A program made the translations under genes and the position numbers. This document shows, in pieces, positions 1 through 7,254 of a DNA stretch of 64,000 nucleotides; the stretch's first letter is position 1; each line of letters begins with the position of its first letter. The notes under the pieces are model-generated. The model worked only from the letters and a program-made list of their open reading frames with translations, made no database searches and was not told where the DNA came from. Origin of the DNA: Spirosoma sordidisoli (lineage in GTDB: Bacteria; Bacteroidota; Bacteroidia; Cytophagales; Spirosomataceae); contig NZ_SBLB01000003.1 in NCBI RefSeq assembly GCF_004138325.1, positions 372,001 through 436,000 on the forward strand, written 5' to 3'.

Positions 1-2892
1 CGTAGCCACGTCGAACACCCGGTCAGCCTGCCGACGCAGGTTTAGTTCCTGTTGCCGATGGCCGCTTCGGATATCGTCCAGCAGGATTTCCTCGTCGGTC
101 TGCTCATCTACCCGATGGGTGAAGGCATCGGCGCAGAGGCTGACTTCGTAACTCGACCGTCCTTCCTGCCACACGCAGCCGCAAAGCCGGGCCTGTTCGC
201 TATCGCGCAGGAACGCGTGCAGCCAGTAGCTCACGTTTTTCTGTTCGCCCGGTTTGCTGAAATCAGTCAGTTCGCCAATCACATACAGTCGGTCGGTTGG
301 CCGGGTAAACGCCACGTACAGCAGGTTCATGTTTTCGAGAAACGTCCGGGTTATCTCTTCCACATACTGCAACCGCACGACCTCCGGGGTTTTATCCAGG
401 CTGCTGTTCGGATGGGCGGGGGCGCTAAGCAGACGAGTCAGTTCACCGGTATGAGCCTGGTGAGTAAGCTGGTCCGTGGGTACGGCACTCAGATCGAGCC
501 AGATCGTTCCCCGGCTGTTGGGGGTTACCGCCCAGTTGGCAAACGGAATAATCACCACCGGGTACTCCAGGCCCTTGGACCGGTGAATCGTTTGAATACT
601 GACGGCATTTCGGGCGTTCCCTTCGACCGATACTTTTTGCCGGACGCTATCCCAGTACAGCAGAAAATCGGCCAGGTGGCCACTGCGTTTCTGGTTGAAC
701 GTCAGCACCTCGTCGAGAAATCGGAACAGGAAGGGGTTGTTCTCAGCCTGGCTGAAGAGCCCGAACTGAGCCGTCAGCCGCTCGGCCAGCTCGTAAGGAT
801 TCAGCTGCCCGAGGGCATACGGGTCAAGCGGGTAACCTTCATCCGTCAGATACGCATATACGGCGTCGGCCCCTTTTTCGGCAACGCTCCGCAACTGTTC
901 CGTCAGCGCATCGTCGGGGAAAACACCCCTGACTACCCGATGAAACAGGTACAGCAGTTCGTAGCGAAGCAGCTTATGATCGGGCCGCATCAGGAGTCGC
1001 ATCAGCGTGACGATCCACTTGACCGGGTCCGAAAACTCCAGCGACAGTGAGTCGGCCGAGACCAGCGGAATCTGACGAGCGTTCAGCTCGCTGGCCAGCG
1101 CTTTGGCGTGACTCCGCTTCCGGCAGAGAATAGCAATATCACCATACTGATAGCCGTCGGCCAGCGCTTTCTGCAGGTGGTCGATGGTTTTTTCGAGCAT
1201 GACGGCCGTCAGATCCTTACCCGTACCGGTGTCTTTAGCGACAAAGTCGATCTGGACATGCCCCTGCTCTTTTGCCTTCGGCGACACTTTCTGATGAAAT
1301 AGCTGCTCGGCATCGAATACATCGGCCACTTTCGGGTACTGATACTCGAAGGAACGGGCGGTATGCTCGAAAAACTGGTTGTTGAACCGAATAATTGGCG
1401 CTGCACTGCGCCAGTTGGTATCCAGAAATTCGCCTTCCAGATGCCCTTCCAGCATCCCGATCCGATCGGCAGTCCAGGTGTCGGGGCCATGCGCCTGCTT
1501 CAGGCTGACCAGGTCCTGCCGGTGCAGCGCTACGATCTGGTCCATATCGCCCCCCCGAAACCGGTAAATGGCCTGTTTACCATCCCCCACTGCCAGGTTA
1601 AAATGCTGAAAGCCGAGCGCGTTTTCGATCAGGGGCAGCAGGTTGGCAAACTGGAGCCGGGAGGTATCCTGAAACTCGTCGATCAGGATATGGTTATATT
1701 TATCGCCGAGTCGCTCGTACAGGAACGGCACGGGCTCCGACGCGACAATGCTCAGGATTTTCTTGTTGAACTCAGAGATATGCACCCGCCCATCTTTCCG
1801 CAGCAGCTCATCAAACTCGATCCGCATCTGCTTCAGGAGGGCCAGCTTCTGCAGATGAGGCAGCAGACAATCGAAGAGCGCTGCCTGACGCCCCCGTTCT
1901 TCGCGCAGACCGATGATCTGACCAATGCAGTCGCCCAGTTCGTCGACCATACTGTCAATCAGGCCCTGAACCGGCATGGGCGTCTTTTTGCCGTACCATT
2001 CGCCATTGTTGACCGCATTATTGACTCGGGCACCGATATCCTTCCGGGCTTCGCCGGCTGCCACCGCTTTCAGAAAACCGCCCACCCCACCGATACCGTA
2101 ATGAAAATCGGCTTCGCTCAACCCTGCTTCGGTAATTCGTTGCCAGGCCCGCTGGGCCTGGCCTACGATATCCGTTTCCAGCTGCTCGTTATGGGCTTTT
2201 AGCTGCTCCCGAATGGCCCGCAGCGCACCGGGCGACAACTGCTGGGCGGCATTGACTGACTCATAAAACTGATCGGAAGTCAGGTTGTAGCCAAACTCTT
2301 TCAGTAATTCGGGCAGTTGGTTCCAGCTTTTGCCTTCGGTGGCTGTGTTGGTGAAATACTCGCTCAGGATGGTGGTAATTTCCTCCATTTCCTCGACTCC
2401 AGCCTTTTCGATCATGTTGTCGATGGCCAGTTCAAGCACTTCGTCCGTATCCATCTCCACCTCGAATGAGTAAGGCAAACCCAGTTCGTCGGTGAAAGCC
2501 ATCACCACCCGCTGCGTAAACGAGTCGATGGTTGTTACGGAAAAATCGGCGTATCGGTGTAGGATGGTCCGAAACACCGACGACGCTTTCTGCCGGAGCT
2601 CGTCGCGGGCAATTTGGAATGCTTCCTGGTGCGCATCTTCGGTGGCCTGAATCCCGTACAGCTCCGTAACGAGGTCGTTCAAGAGGGGCGAATCCTTACC
2701 ATCGGCGATGTCACGCAGCCGATCTAGGATTCGGTTTTTCATCTCGTTGGCCGCGGCATTGGTAAAGGTGACAGCCAAGATATGCCGAAAATAACTGTCC
2801 TCCGCCCCCGGCCGCAACGCTAGCTTGAGGTACTCTTTGGTAAGCGTATATGTCTTACCAGACCCAGCCGAAGAACTGTATATTTTAAACAT
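1..2892 (-). CDS. UvrD/RecB-like (AddA-like) ATP-dependent DNA helicase, 3' end outside window
   Basis: The frame is open for 964 codons from an ATG at 2892 to the window edge, so the C-terminus is missing. It shows superfamily 1A helicase motifs: Walker A SSSAGSGKT at residues 6-14, TFTNAAANEM near residue 50, DEFQDTS at 405-411, VGDGKQAIYRFRGGD at 435-449 and NLLYVAFTRP near residue 855. This is the Bacteroidota form of RecB/AddA used in double-strand break processing, which usually ends in a PD-(D/E)XK nuclease; that part would lie beyond base 1. No partner subunit is visible. Helicase family is certain, exact subunit name is inference. Confidence 0.93.
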   Translation of the reverse strand, partial: MFKIYSSSAGSGKTYTLTKEYLKLALRPGAEDSYFRHILAVTFTNAAANEMKNRILDRLRDIADGKDSPLLNDLVTELYGIQATEDAHQEAFQIARDELRQKASSVFRTILHRYADFSVTTIDSFTQRVVMAFTDELGLPYSFEVEMDTDEVLELAIDNMIEKAGVEEMEEITTILSEYFTNTATEGKSWNQLPELLKEFGYNLTSDQFYESVNAAQQLSPGALRAIREQLKAHNEQLETDIVGQAQRAWQRITEAGLSEADFHYGIGGVGGFLKAVAAGEARKDIGARVNNAVNNGEWYGKKTPMPVQGLIDSMVDELGDCIGQIIGLREERGRQAALFDCLLPHLQKLALLKQMRIEFDELLRKDGRVHISEFNKKILSIVASEPVPFLYERLGDKYNHILIDEFQDTSRLQFANLLPLIENALGFQHFNLAVGDGKQAIYRFRGGDMDQIVALHRQDLVSLKQAHGPDTWTADRIGMLEGHLEGEFLDTNWRSAAPIIRFNNQFFEHTARSFEYQYPKVADVFDAEQLFHQKVSPKAKEQGHVQIDFVAKDTGTGKDLTAVMLEKTIDHLQKALADGYQYGDIAILCRKRSHAKALASELNARQIPLVSADSLSLEFSDPVKWIVTLMRLLMRPDHKLLRYELLYLFHRVVRGVFPDDALTEQLRSVAEKGADAVYAYLTDEGYPLDPYALGQLNPYELAERLTAQFGLFSQAENNPFLFRFLDEVLTFNQKRSGHLADFLLYWDSVRQKVSVEGNARNAVSIQTIHRSKGLEYPVVIIPFANWAVTPNSRGTIWLDLSAVPTDQLTHQAHTGELTRLLSAPAHPNSSLDKTPEVVRLQYVEEITRTFLENMNLLYVAFTRPTDRLYVIGELTDFSKPGEQKNVSYWLHAFLRDSEQARLCGCVWQEGRSSYEVSLCADAFTHRVDEQTDEEILLDDIRSGHRQQELNLRRQADRVFDVAT

Positions 2893-2949
2893 GAGGACGG
2901 GAGAAGGAACTGAACCCGAAACGCGACGGCTCCGATTCAGTTCCTTTCA

Positions 2950-3480
2950 TTAAAAATTGTACCGTATCCCCAGACCTGTATTCAGGTTGAGAAAGAACGG
3001 CGCCTGGAGGAGTTCCACGTAAACGCCCCCTTCTAGGAAAAACGAGTAAGGTTTGCCGGCCGGGAAATACTCCAGCCCGCCAATACCGGACCCACCGAGC
3101 GATAGCGCATTTTCGTACTCGCCATTCAACCGGGGCGGATAGTAGCGCCGGGAGTTTATCTGTCCGCCAAATCCGTAGTAGCCGCGCAGGCTCTCACTAC
3201 TGGTCAGGGCTTTGTGCCAGATGTAGTGTCCCTGCACGCTCAGCCCGACACTCTTGTAATCGCCGGATCGGTAGCTGCGCCGGGTGCCATAGAGGCCGCC
3301 GTACGTCCCGATGTTGAGATCAAATGCGTGATTACTGCCGAAGTACTTGCGCACATTGAGACCCGAGGGTTCACCAATCCGAAAGCCGACCGACCAGTTG
3401 TTGTACTGAGCCAGTGCCTGGTTCGAGGTTGCCAGCCCGATACTCAGCGCCAGCATGCAGAAGAAAGTTAGTTTTCTCAT
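2950..3480 (-). CDS. small outer-membrane beta-barrel protein
   Basis: The 176-residue product starts with a clear Sec signal peptide (MRKLTFFCMLALSIGLATS, cleavage near ALAQ at residue 25). The rest alternates aromatic and small residues, with GFRIGEPSGLNVRKYF near the N-terminus and a final aromatic strand ending RYNF, typical of small Bacteroidota outer-membrane barrels. The role is unknown; similar proteins are annotated only as outer membrane beta-barrel. It lies between the helicase and hisC on the same strand with 57- and 26-bp gaps, so it may be cotranscribed with hisC. Confidence 0.8.
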   Translation of the reverse strand: MRKLTFFCMLALSIGLATSNQALAQYNNWSVGFRIGEPSGLNVRKYFGSNHAFDLNIGTYGGLYGTRRSYRSGDYKSVGLSVQGHYIWHKALTSSESLRGYYGFGGQINSRRYYPPRLNGEYENALSLGGSGIGGLEYFPAGKPYSFFLEGGVYVELLQAPFFLNLNTGLGIRYNF

Positions 3481-3506
3481 GAAATTCAGTCGTAAAAACA
3501 GACCAT

Positions 3507-4634
3507 TCAGGCATTCGATACGGCCTCAGGGCGCTGAGCTTCCTCGCCCGTTCCGAGCGGCAGGTCAGCGGAAGCCACCGGGGCGTCTTTGTGCCGTAAC
3601 ACATGCATCAGTTGCTCATTCTCGGCCCGGGTACCGACCGTAATCCGCAGGCACCCCTCGCACAGAACCACTTTCGAGCGATCCCGGACGATGACCTGCT
3701 GGTCAATGAGATGGGTAAAGGTACCCGGCGCATCGTCGAACTGAACGAGTAGAAAATTGGCGTCCGATGGATGAATAAGGCGAACAGACGGCAAGGTTTG
3801 CAGGGCATTCGTCAGCCACGTCCGTTCGGCGAGTATCCGCTGTACGAACTCGTTTTTATCCGTCTCGTGATCGAGCGCTTCGAGGGCGAGTGTCTGCGTT
3901 GGAGCCGAAATATTGTAGGGCGGCTTGATCTTGTTGAGTACATGAATCAGCTCTTCCGAGGCAAAACACATCCCCAGTCGCAAGGCAGCCAGTCCCCAGG
4001 CTTTCGAGAACGTTTGCAACACTACCAGGTTAGGATACCTGTCGAGCTGCGTGGTCCAGGAAGGAGCATCCGAAAAATCGATGTACGCTTCGTCGACGAT
4101 CACAAGCGACTGATCGGCAGCCTCCAGGATGGTATGGATAGCCTGGTCCTGAAGCCGGTTGCCGGACGGATTATTGGGTGAGCAGAGCCAGATCAGCTTG
4201 GTGTTTTCGGTAATGGCGGCCAGCACCCGATCCGTGTCTACCTGAAAATCGGGCGTGAGCGGTACCTTGATCACGTTCACGTCGTTGATACCCGCCGACA
4301 CTTCGTACATGCCGTAGGTAGGGGGCATAATCAATATGGAGTCCTGACCTGGCCGGCAGGTAGCACGCACCAGCAGATCAATGGGTTCGTCGGACCCGTT
4401 TCCCAGAAAAATCTGGCCGGGCCGAACGCCTTTGATGCCGGCCAGGCGCTGCTTGATGGCCCCCTGGTGAGGGTCCGGATAACGACTGTAGTTGCCTGAC
4501 CCGGATGCCGACCCAAAGGGGTTTTCGTTGGCATCCAGAAAAATGCCGACGCTTCCTGTATACTCATCGCGAGCCGATGAATAGGGTGTCAGAGACAGGA
4601 TATGCGGGCGGAGCAGTTGGTTTAAAGCAATCAT
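3507..4634 (-). CDS. hisC: histidinol-phosphate aminotransferase
   Basis: This 375-residue fold-type I PLP enzyme converts imidazole-acetol phosphate to histidinol phosphate in histidine synthesis. Family motifs are DANENP at 34-39, GNGSDE at 78-83, PNNPSG at 153-158, DEAYIDF at 181-187 and the PLP-binding lysine K211 in FSKAWG. Length matches HisC (about 350 aa) with an extra ~25-residue polar C-terminal tail (residues 350-375) that is not part of the fold. No other his genes are next to it, so hisC stands alone here, or this paralogue could act on another aromatic or phosphorylated substrate. Confidence 0.92.
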   Translation of the reverse strand: MIALNQLLRPHILSLTPYSSARDEYTGSVGIFLDANENPFGSASGSGNYSRYPDPHQGAIKQRLAGIKGVRPGQIFLGNGSDEPIDLLVRATCRPGQDSILIMPPTYGMYEVSAGINDVNVIKVPLTPDFQVDTDRVLAAITENTKLIWLCSPNNPSGNRLQDQAIHTILEAADQSLVIVDEAYIDFSDAPSWTTQLDRYPNLVVLQTFSKAWGLAALRLGMCFASEELIHVLNKIKPPYNISAPTQTLALEALDHETDKNEFVQRILAERTWLTNALQTLPSVRLIHPSDANFLLVQFDDAPGTFTHLIDQQVIVRDRSKVVLCEGCLRITVGTRAENEQLMHVLRHKDAPVASADLPLGTGEEAQRPEAVSNA

Positions 4635-4738
4635 TGCGGCAAGTTAGCAACGGACTGCCAAACTGTGCATTGTTACGCTAAAAAGATAGGTTCCAACCCC
4701 ACCAATGGGCATGGCGACACGGCGCGTCTGACGGCTTA

Positions 4739-5023
4739 TCAGCGGTCCGGCAGGAGTTCCCGCAGGGAGACCGTCACCAAAAATGGATCGAGCCGGTGCA
4801 ACTCCTGAAAGGCACGTACCATAGTCATCTGATCCGAGTTTTTCTCGTACCATACTTCCACGAAGAAATCGTACAGGCTAAACAGTTGCGTGTCGTAAAA
4901 CAGTTGTTTCTGGCCGGCAAGCAGATATGTTCCCTCCAGATAAACGATAAACAGTTGGTCTTCCATGGCCAACTGTTTATACTGATGGAATGGTGTAGGG
5001 TCTGAGGAGTCTGGTTTTCTCAT
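4739..5023 (-). CDS. 94-aa protein of unknown function downstream of ECF sigma factor
   Basis: I do not recognise the family. The start chosen (MRKPDSSDPTPF) lies 13 bp after the stop of the sigma factor gene; a longer start would overlap that gene. The product is soluble, rich in Phe, Tyr and Leu (FIVYLEGTYLLAG, FSLYDFFVEVWYE), without a membrane segment, so it is not a classical membrane anti-sigma factor. Its place makes it a likely cotranscribed partner of the sigma factor. From 4635 to 4738 I see no gene. Confidence 0.6.
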   Translation of the reverse strand: MRKPDSSDPTPFHQYKQLAMEDQLFIVYLEGTYLLAGQKQLFYDTQLFSLYDFFVEVWYEKNSDQMTMVRAFQELHRLDPFLVTVSLRELLPDR

Positions 5024-5036
5024 ACATCCTCTACTG

Positions 5037-5594
5037 TCAGCACTCCTCCTCCATCCGAATCCGGTCATAAAGACTTCGGGCCCGATCCCGCGCCCGCTTG
5101 ATGCGCATCTTTATGGCACTGGAGGTCAGATCCTGCTTACTGGCCAGCTCGTTGATCTGCAGACCGTCTTCATATTTAGCCAGTAGCAACTCCCGCTGGT
5201 GATGAGGCAACTGGTTCAGAACCCGTTCAAAAATATGGAAATAGGACTCGTCGAGCGTAGGATTTTGCTCATCAAGCGTCTCCTGCTCACGCATGTAGGA
5301 GCGCCAGAGTGTTTGATGCTGTTGTTTTTTCCGAAGCTGATCGATGCAATAGTTAGCCGTGACGGTATGCAGCCAGGTGGTAAACTTTGATTCGCCCTTG
5401 AAGCCTCGGAGTTTCATCGTTAGGCGAACGAAAATGTCCTGAACATAATCTTCCGAATCATCCGCATTTCCGGTAAAGAAAAGGCATTTCTGATATACTA
5501 ACTGACGATAGCGTGTGTAAAGCTGCCCAAAGTACCGTTCATTGTTAGTGTCCAGATAAAGAGAAACTAGTTCTTGGTCGGTTAAGTGACGCAT
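5037..5594 (-). CDS. ECF-type sigma-70 factor
   Basis: The 185-residue protein has the two helix bundles of an extracytoplasmic-function sigma factor: region 2 at about residues 20-92 (YTRYRQLVYQ, ADDSEDYVQDIFVRL, FKGESKFTTWLHTVTAN) and region 4 at about 125-178 (LNQLPHHQRELLLAKYEDGLQ, then a helix-turn-helix ending KMRIKRARDRAR). It would direct RNA polymerase to a small set of promoters. No membrane anti-sigma gene follows; instead a 94-aa unknown gene does. The upstream gap of 157 bp holds a candidate promoter box. Confidence 0.92.
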   Translation of the reverse strand: MRHLTDQELVSLYLDTNNERYFGQLYTRYRQLVYQKCLFFTGNADDSEDYVQDIFVRLTMKLRGFKGESKFTTWLHTVTANYCIDQLRKKQQHQTLWRSYMREQETLDEQNPTLDESYFHIFERVLNQLPHHQRELLLAKYEDGLQINELASKQDLTSSAIKMRIKRARDRARSLYDRIRMEEEC

Positions 5595-5624
5595 CTATTA
5601 AGAGTTACGGTGGTTACATCTGAA

Positions 5625-5632
5625 CAAATATA
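5625..5632 (-). promoter_or_regulatory. candidate -7 box of a Bacteroidota promoter (TATATTTG)
   Basis: On the minus strand the octamer TATATTTG fits the TAnnTTTG -7 consensus of Bacteroidota primary sigma factors and ends 30 bp before the sigma-factor start codon. I do not see a good TTTG -33 box at 19-bp spacing, so the call is tentative. Confidence 0.35.
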
Positions 5633-5751
5633 ACCGACTGTATTTCTCGCTTTTGGTAACTACGACTCCTAGTTAATGAACGATCAACTTACTGAATGAA
5701 CGGGCGTTTTATCAAATAAAATAGATTTTCCTACTTTGCCTATAGTAACAC

Positions 5752-6447
5752 CTATCTACCCCAAAGGGTCTTCTCTACCTGCTCCCGATAGGTAGCTCCC
5801 AGCGGAATCTGATGTTGCTGTACGGAAACATGTTTGGATCCAATACGGGTTATTGACTGCCGGGAAACGATGTAGGATTTGTGTACCCGGATAAAGGCAC
5901 CCGCTGGCAACTGTTGGTGAAGATCAGCTAATAGCTCGCTGACAACCAGAACTGATGTTTTGGTGTACACTTTACTGATAGCCCCAAAAGCTTCAATATA
6001 CAGGATATCCTCGACAGCAACCCGCACCGACTCACGACCTGTTTTCAGGAATATATGTGTTGGCGTTGCACCTGGCGAAAAAGCAGGATCATTGGCACCG
6101 AGCACCCGGCTAACTGCCCGTAGTAACCGTTCAAACGTGTAAGGTTTTACCAGATAATCAACCACTCCTACTTCAAACGCCTTGAGGGCGTGGGCGGGAT
6201 CAGCCGTTGTCAGTATGACCCGTGGCGGGCGTTGTAAGGTTGACAAAAACGAAAGCCCATCTATACCCGGTAAATTGACATCCAGAAACAATATATCAAC
6301 CTGTTCCTGGTGTAGAAGCGATACTGCACTCAACGGATTGTCAAAGCTACCGATCAGCGTCAGGTAAGGCAACTGACTCAGGTGATGTTGCAACAGCTGT
6401 TTTTCAACTGTATCGTCTTCAATGATTAATGTTCGGTACAGATGCAT
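5752..6447 (-). CDS. LytTR-family response regulator
   Basis: The 231-residue protein has a CheY-like receiver domain (residues 4-120; acidic pocket E10-D11-D12, phosphoacceptor D56 in FLDVNLPG, lysine in DYLVKPY) and a C-terminal LytTR DNA-binding domain (about 135-231, with the usual YIEAFG and FIRVHKSYIVS segments). Such regulators bind short direct repeats upstream of target genes. No LytS-like histidine kinase lies next to it, so it is an orphan here. A short direct repeat sits in its own upstream region. Confidence 0.95.
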   Translation of the reverse strand: MHLYRTLIIEDDTVEKQLLQHHLSQLPYLTLIGSFDNPLSAVSLLHQEQVDILFLDVNLPGIDGLSFLSTLQRPPRVILTTADPAHALKAFEVGVVDYLVKPYTFERLLRAVSRVLGANDPAFSPGATPTHIFLKTGRESVRVAVEDILYIEAFGAISKVYTKTSVLVVSELLADLHQQLPAGAFIRVHKSYIVSRQSITRIGSKHVSVQQHQIPLGATYREQVEKTLWGR

Positions 6448-6494
6448 AAAGGTAGGCGGGATTGGCAGCTAAGGTACGGCAATCCTAAATATAC

Positions 6495-6522
6495 TATTTG
6501 AAAAGTAGCATATATTTGAAAA
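6495..6522. repeat. two copies of TATTTGAAAA, 18 bp apart, upstream of the LytTR gene
   Basis: The decamer TATTTGAAAA occurs at 6495-6504 and 6513-6522, between the LytTR gene start (6447) and the end of the next gene. LytTR proteins bind paired direct repeats and often control themselves, so these may be an autoregulatory site, but the sequence does not match the published LytTR box closely. Confidence 0.35.
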
Positions 6523-6535
6523 TGCACGATCCCGG

Positions 6536-7231
6536 CTATCGGCGGGGCCAGTTCCCCTTTTCCGGCTGTGGTCGCAGAACAAAAACGTCAAGTATGGCAT
6601 AAGGACGAGCCAGATATTCACGGACCAGGGTTTTTAGCGAGTACCCATCAGGCACATCCTGAGCCGCAAAGGCAATCGCTTCTATACCTTCATGGTTACC
6701 GATAAACAGCGCCCGGGCGTTGTGAAAGTTCTGGGAGATGATCGTGATTTTTTCCTGATTGAATACATCCTTGCACCGCACGACCGAATCGAACGTCCGG
6801 TAACCGGCATAGTCCAGCGTCATGACCGAACCTGGTACACCCAGCCTGATCAGCGCCCGTTGCATATCAGCAGGCTCGTTGTAGTATTCGGAATCGTTAT
6901 TTCCGCTCAGTATGAGGTATTTTACCTTGCCTTCTTTCCAGAGTCTGGCAGTTGCTTCCATTCGATACCGGAAAAACAGATTCTCTTTGCCGGTTCGAAC
7001 AAATTTACTGGTCCCCAGTACCAGCCCTACGTCATTGGCGGGCAACTCCTGAAGATTGAAGTAAATCTGGTTTCGGGTGTTCTGAACGACCCACCAGTTA
7101 CAAATCAGCACTACCGTTGCGCCAACGAACGCAACGGCGATACTGAATTTTATGACTCCCTTGACCACGCGTACGCCAACCGCTTCACGGGGAGACTGGT
7201 TCGTGTAATCGCTGGCCAAGGTAGAGTCCAT
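6536..7231 (-). CDS. SanA/YdcF-like DUF218 membrane protein
   Basis: This 231-residue protein has one N-terminal membrane helix (about residues 27-48) and then a DUF218 domain: GLVLGTSKFV, YRMEATARLWKEGKVKYLILSG, DMQRALIRLGVP and TIISQNFHNARALFI. Length and layout match SanA/ElyC-type proteins, which influence envelope integrity and vancomycin exclusion in enterobacteria; the chemistry is unresolved. The gene is separated by 23 bp from parC upstream on the same strand, so they may share a transcript. Confidence 0.85.
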   Translation of the reverse strand: MDSTLASDYTNQSPREAVGVRVVKGVIKFSIAVAFVGATVVLICNWWVVQNTRNQIYFNLQELPANDVGLVLGTSKFVRTGKENLFFRYRMEATARLWKEGKVKYLILSGNNDSEYYNEPADMQRALIRLGVPGSVMTLDYAGYRTFDSVVRCKDVFNQEKITIISQNFHNARALFIGNHEGIEAIAFAAQDVPDGYSLKTLVREYLARPYAILDVFVLRPQPEKGNWPRR

Positions 7232-7254
7232 AAGTTACAGGTTCTGCGCCAGGA

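Noticed and set aside
52..2202. Plus-strand open frames opposite the helicase gene
   Set aside because: The minus frame carries all UvrD helicase motifs without a stop; the plus frames are shadows.
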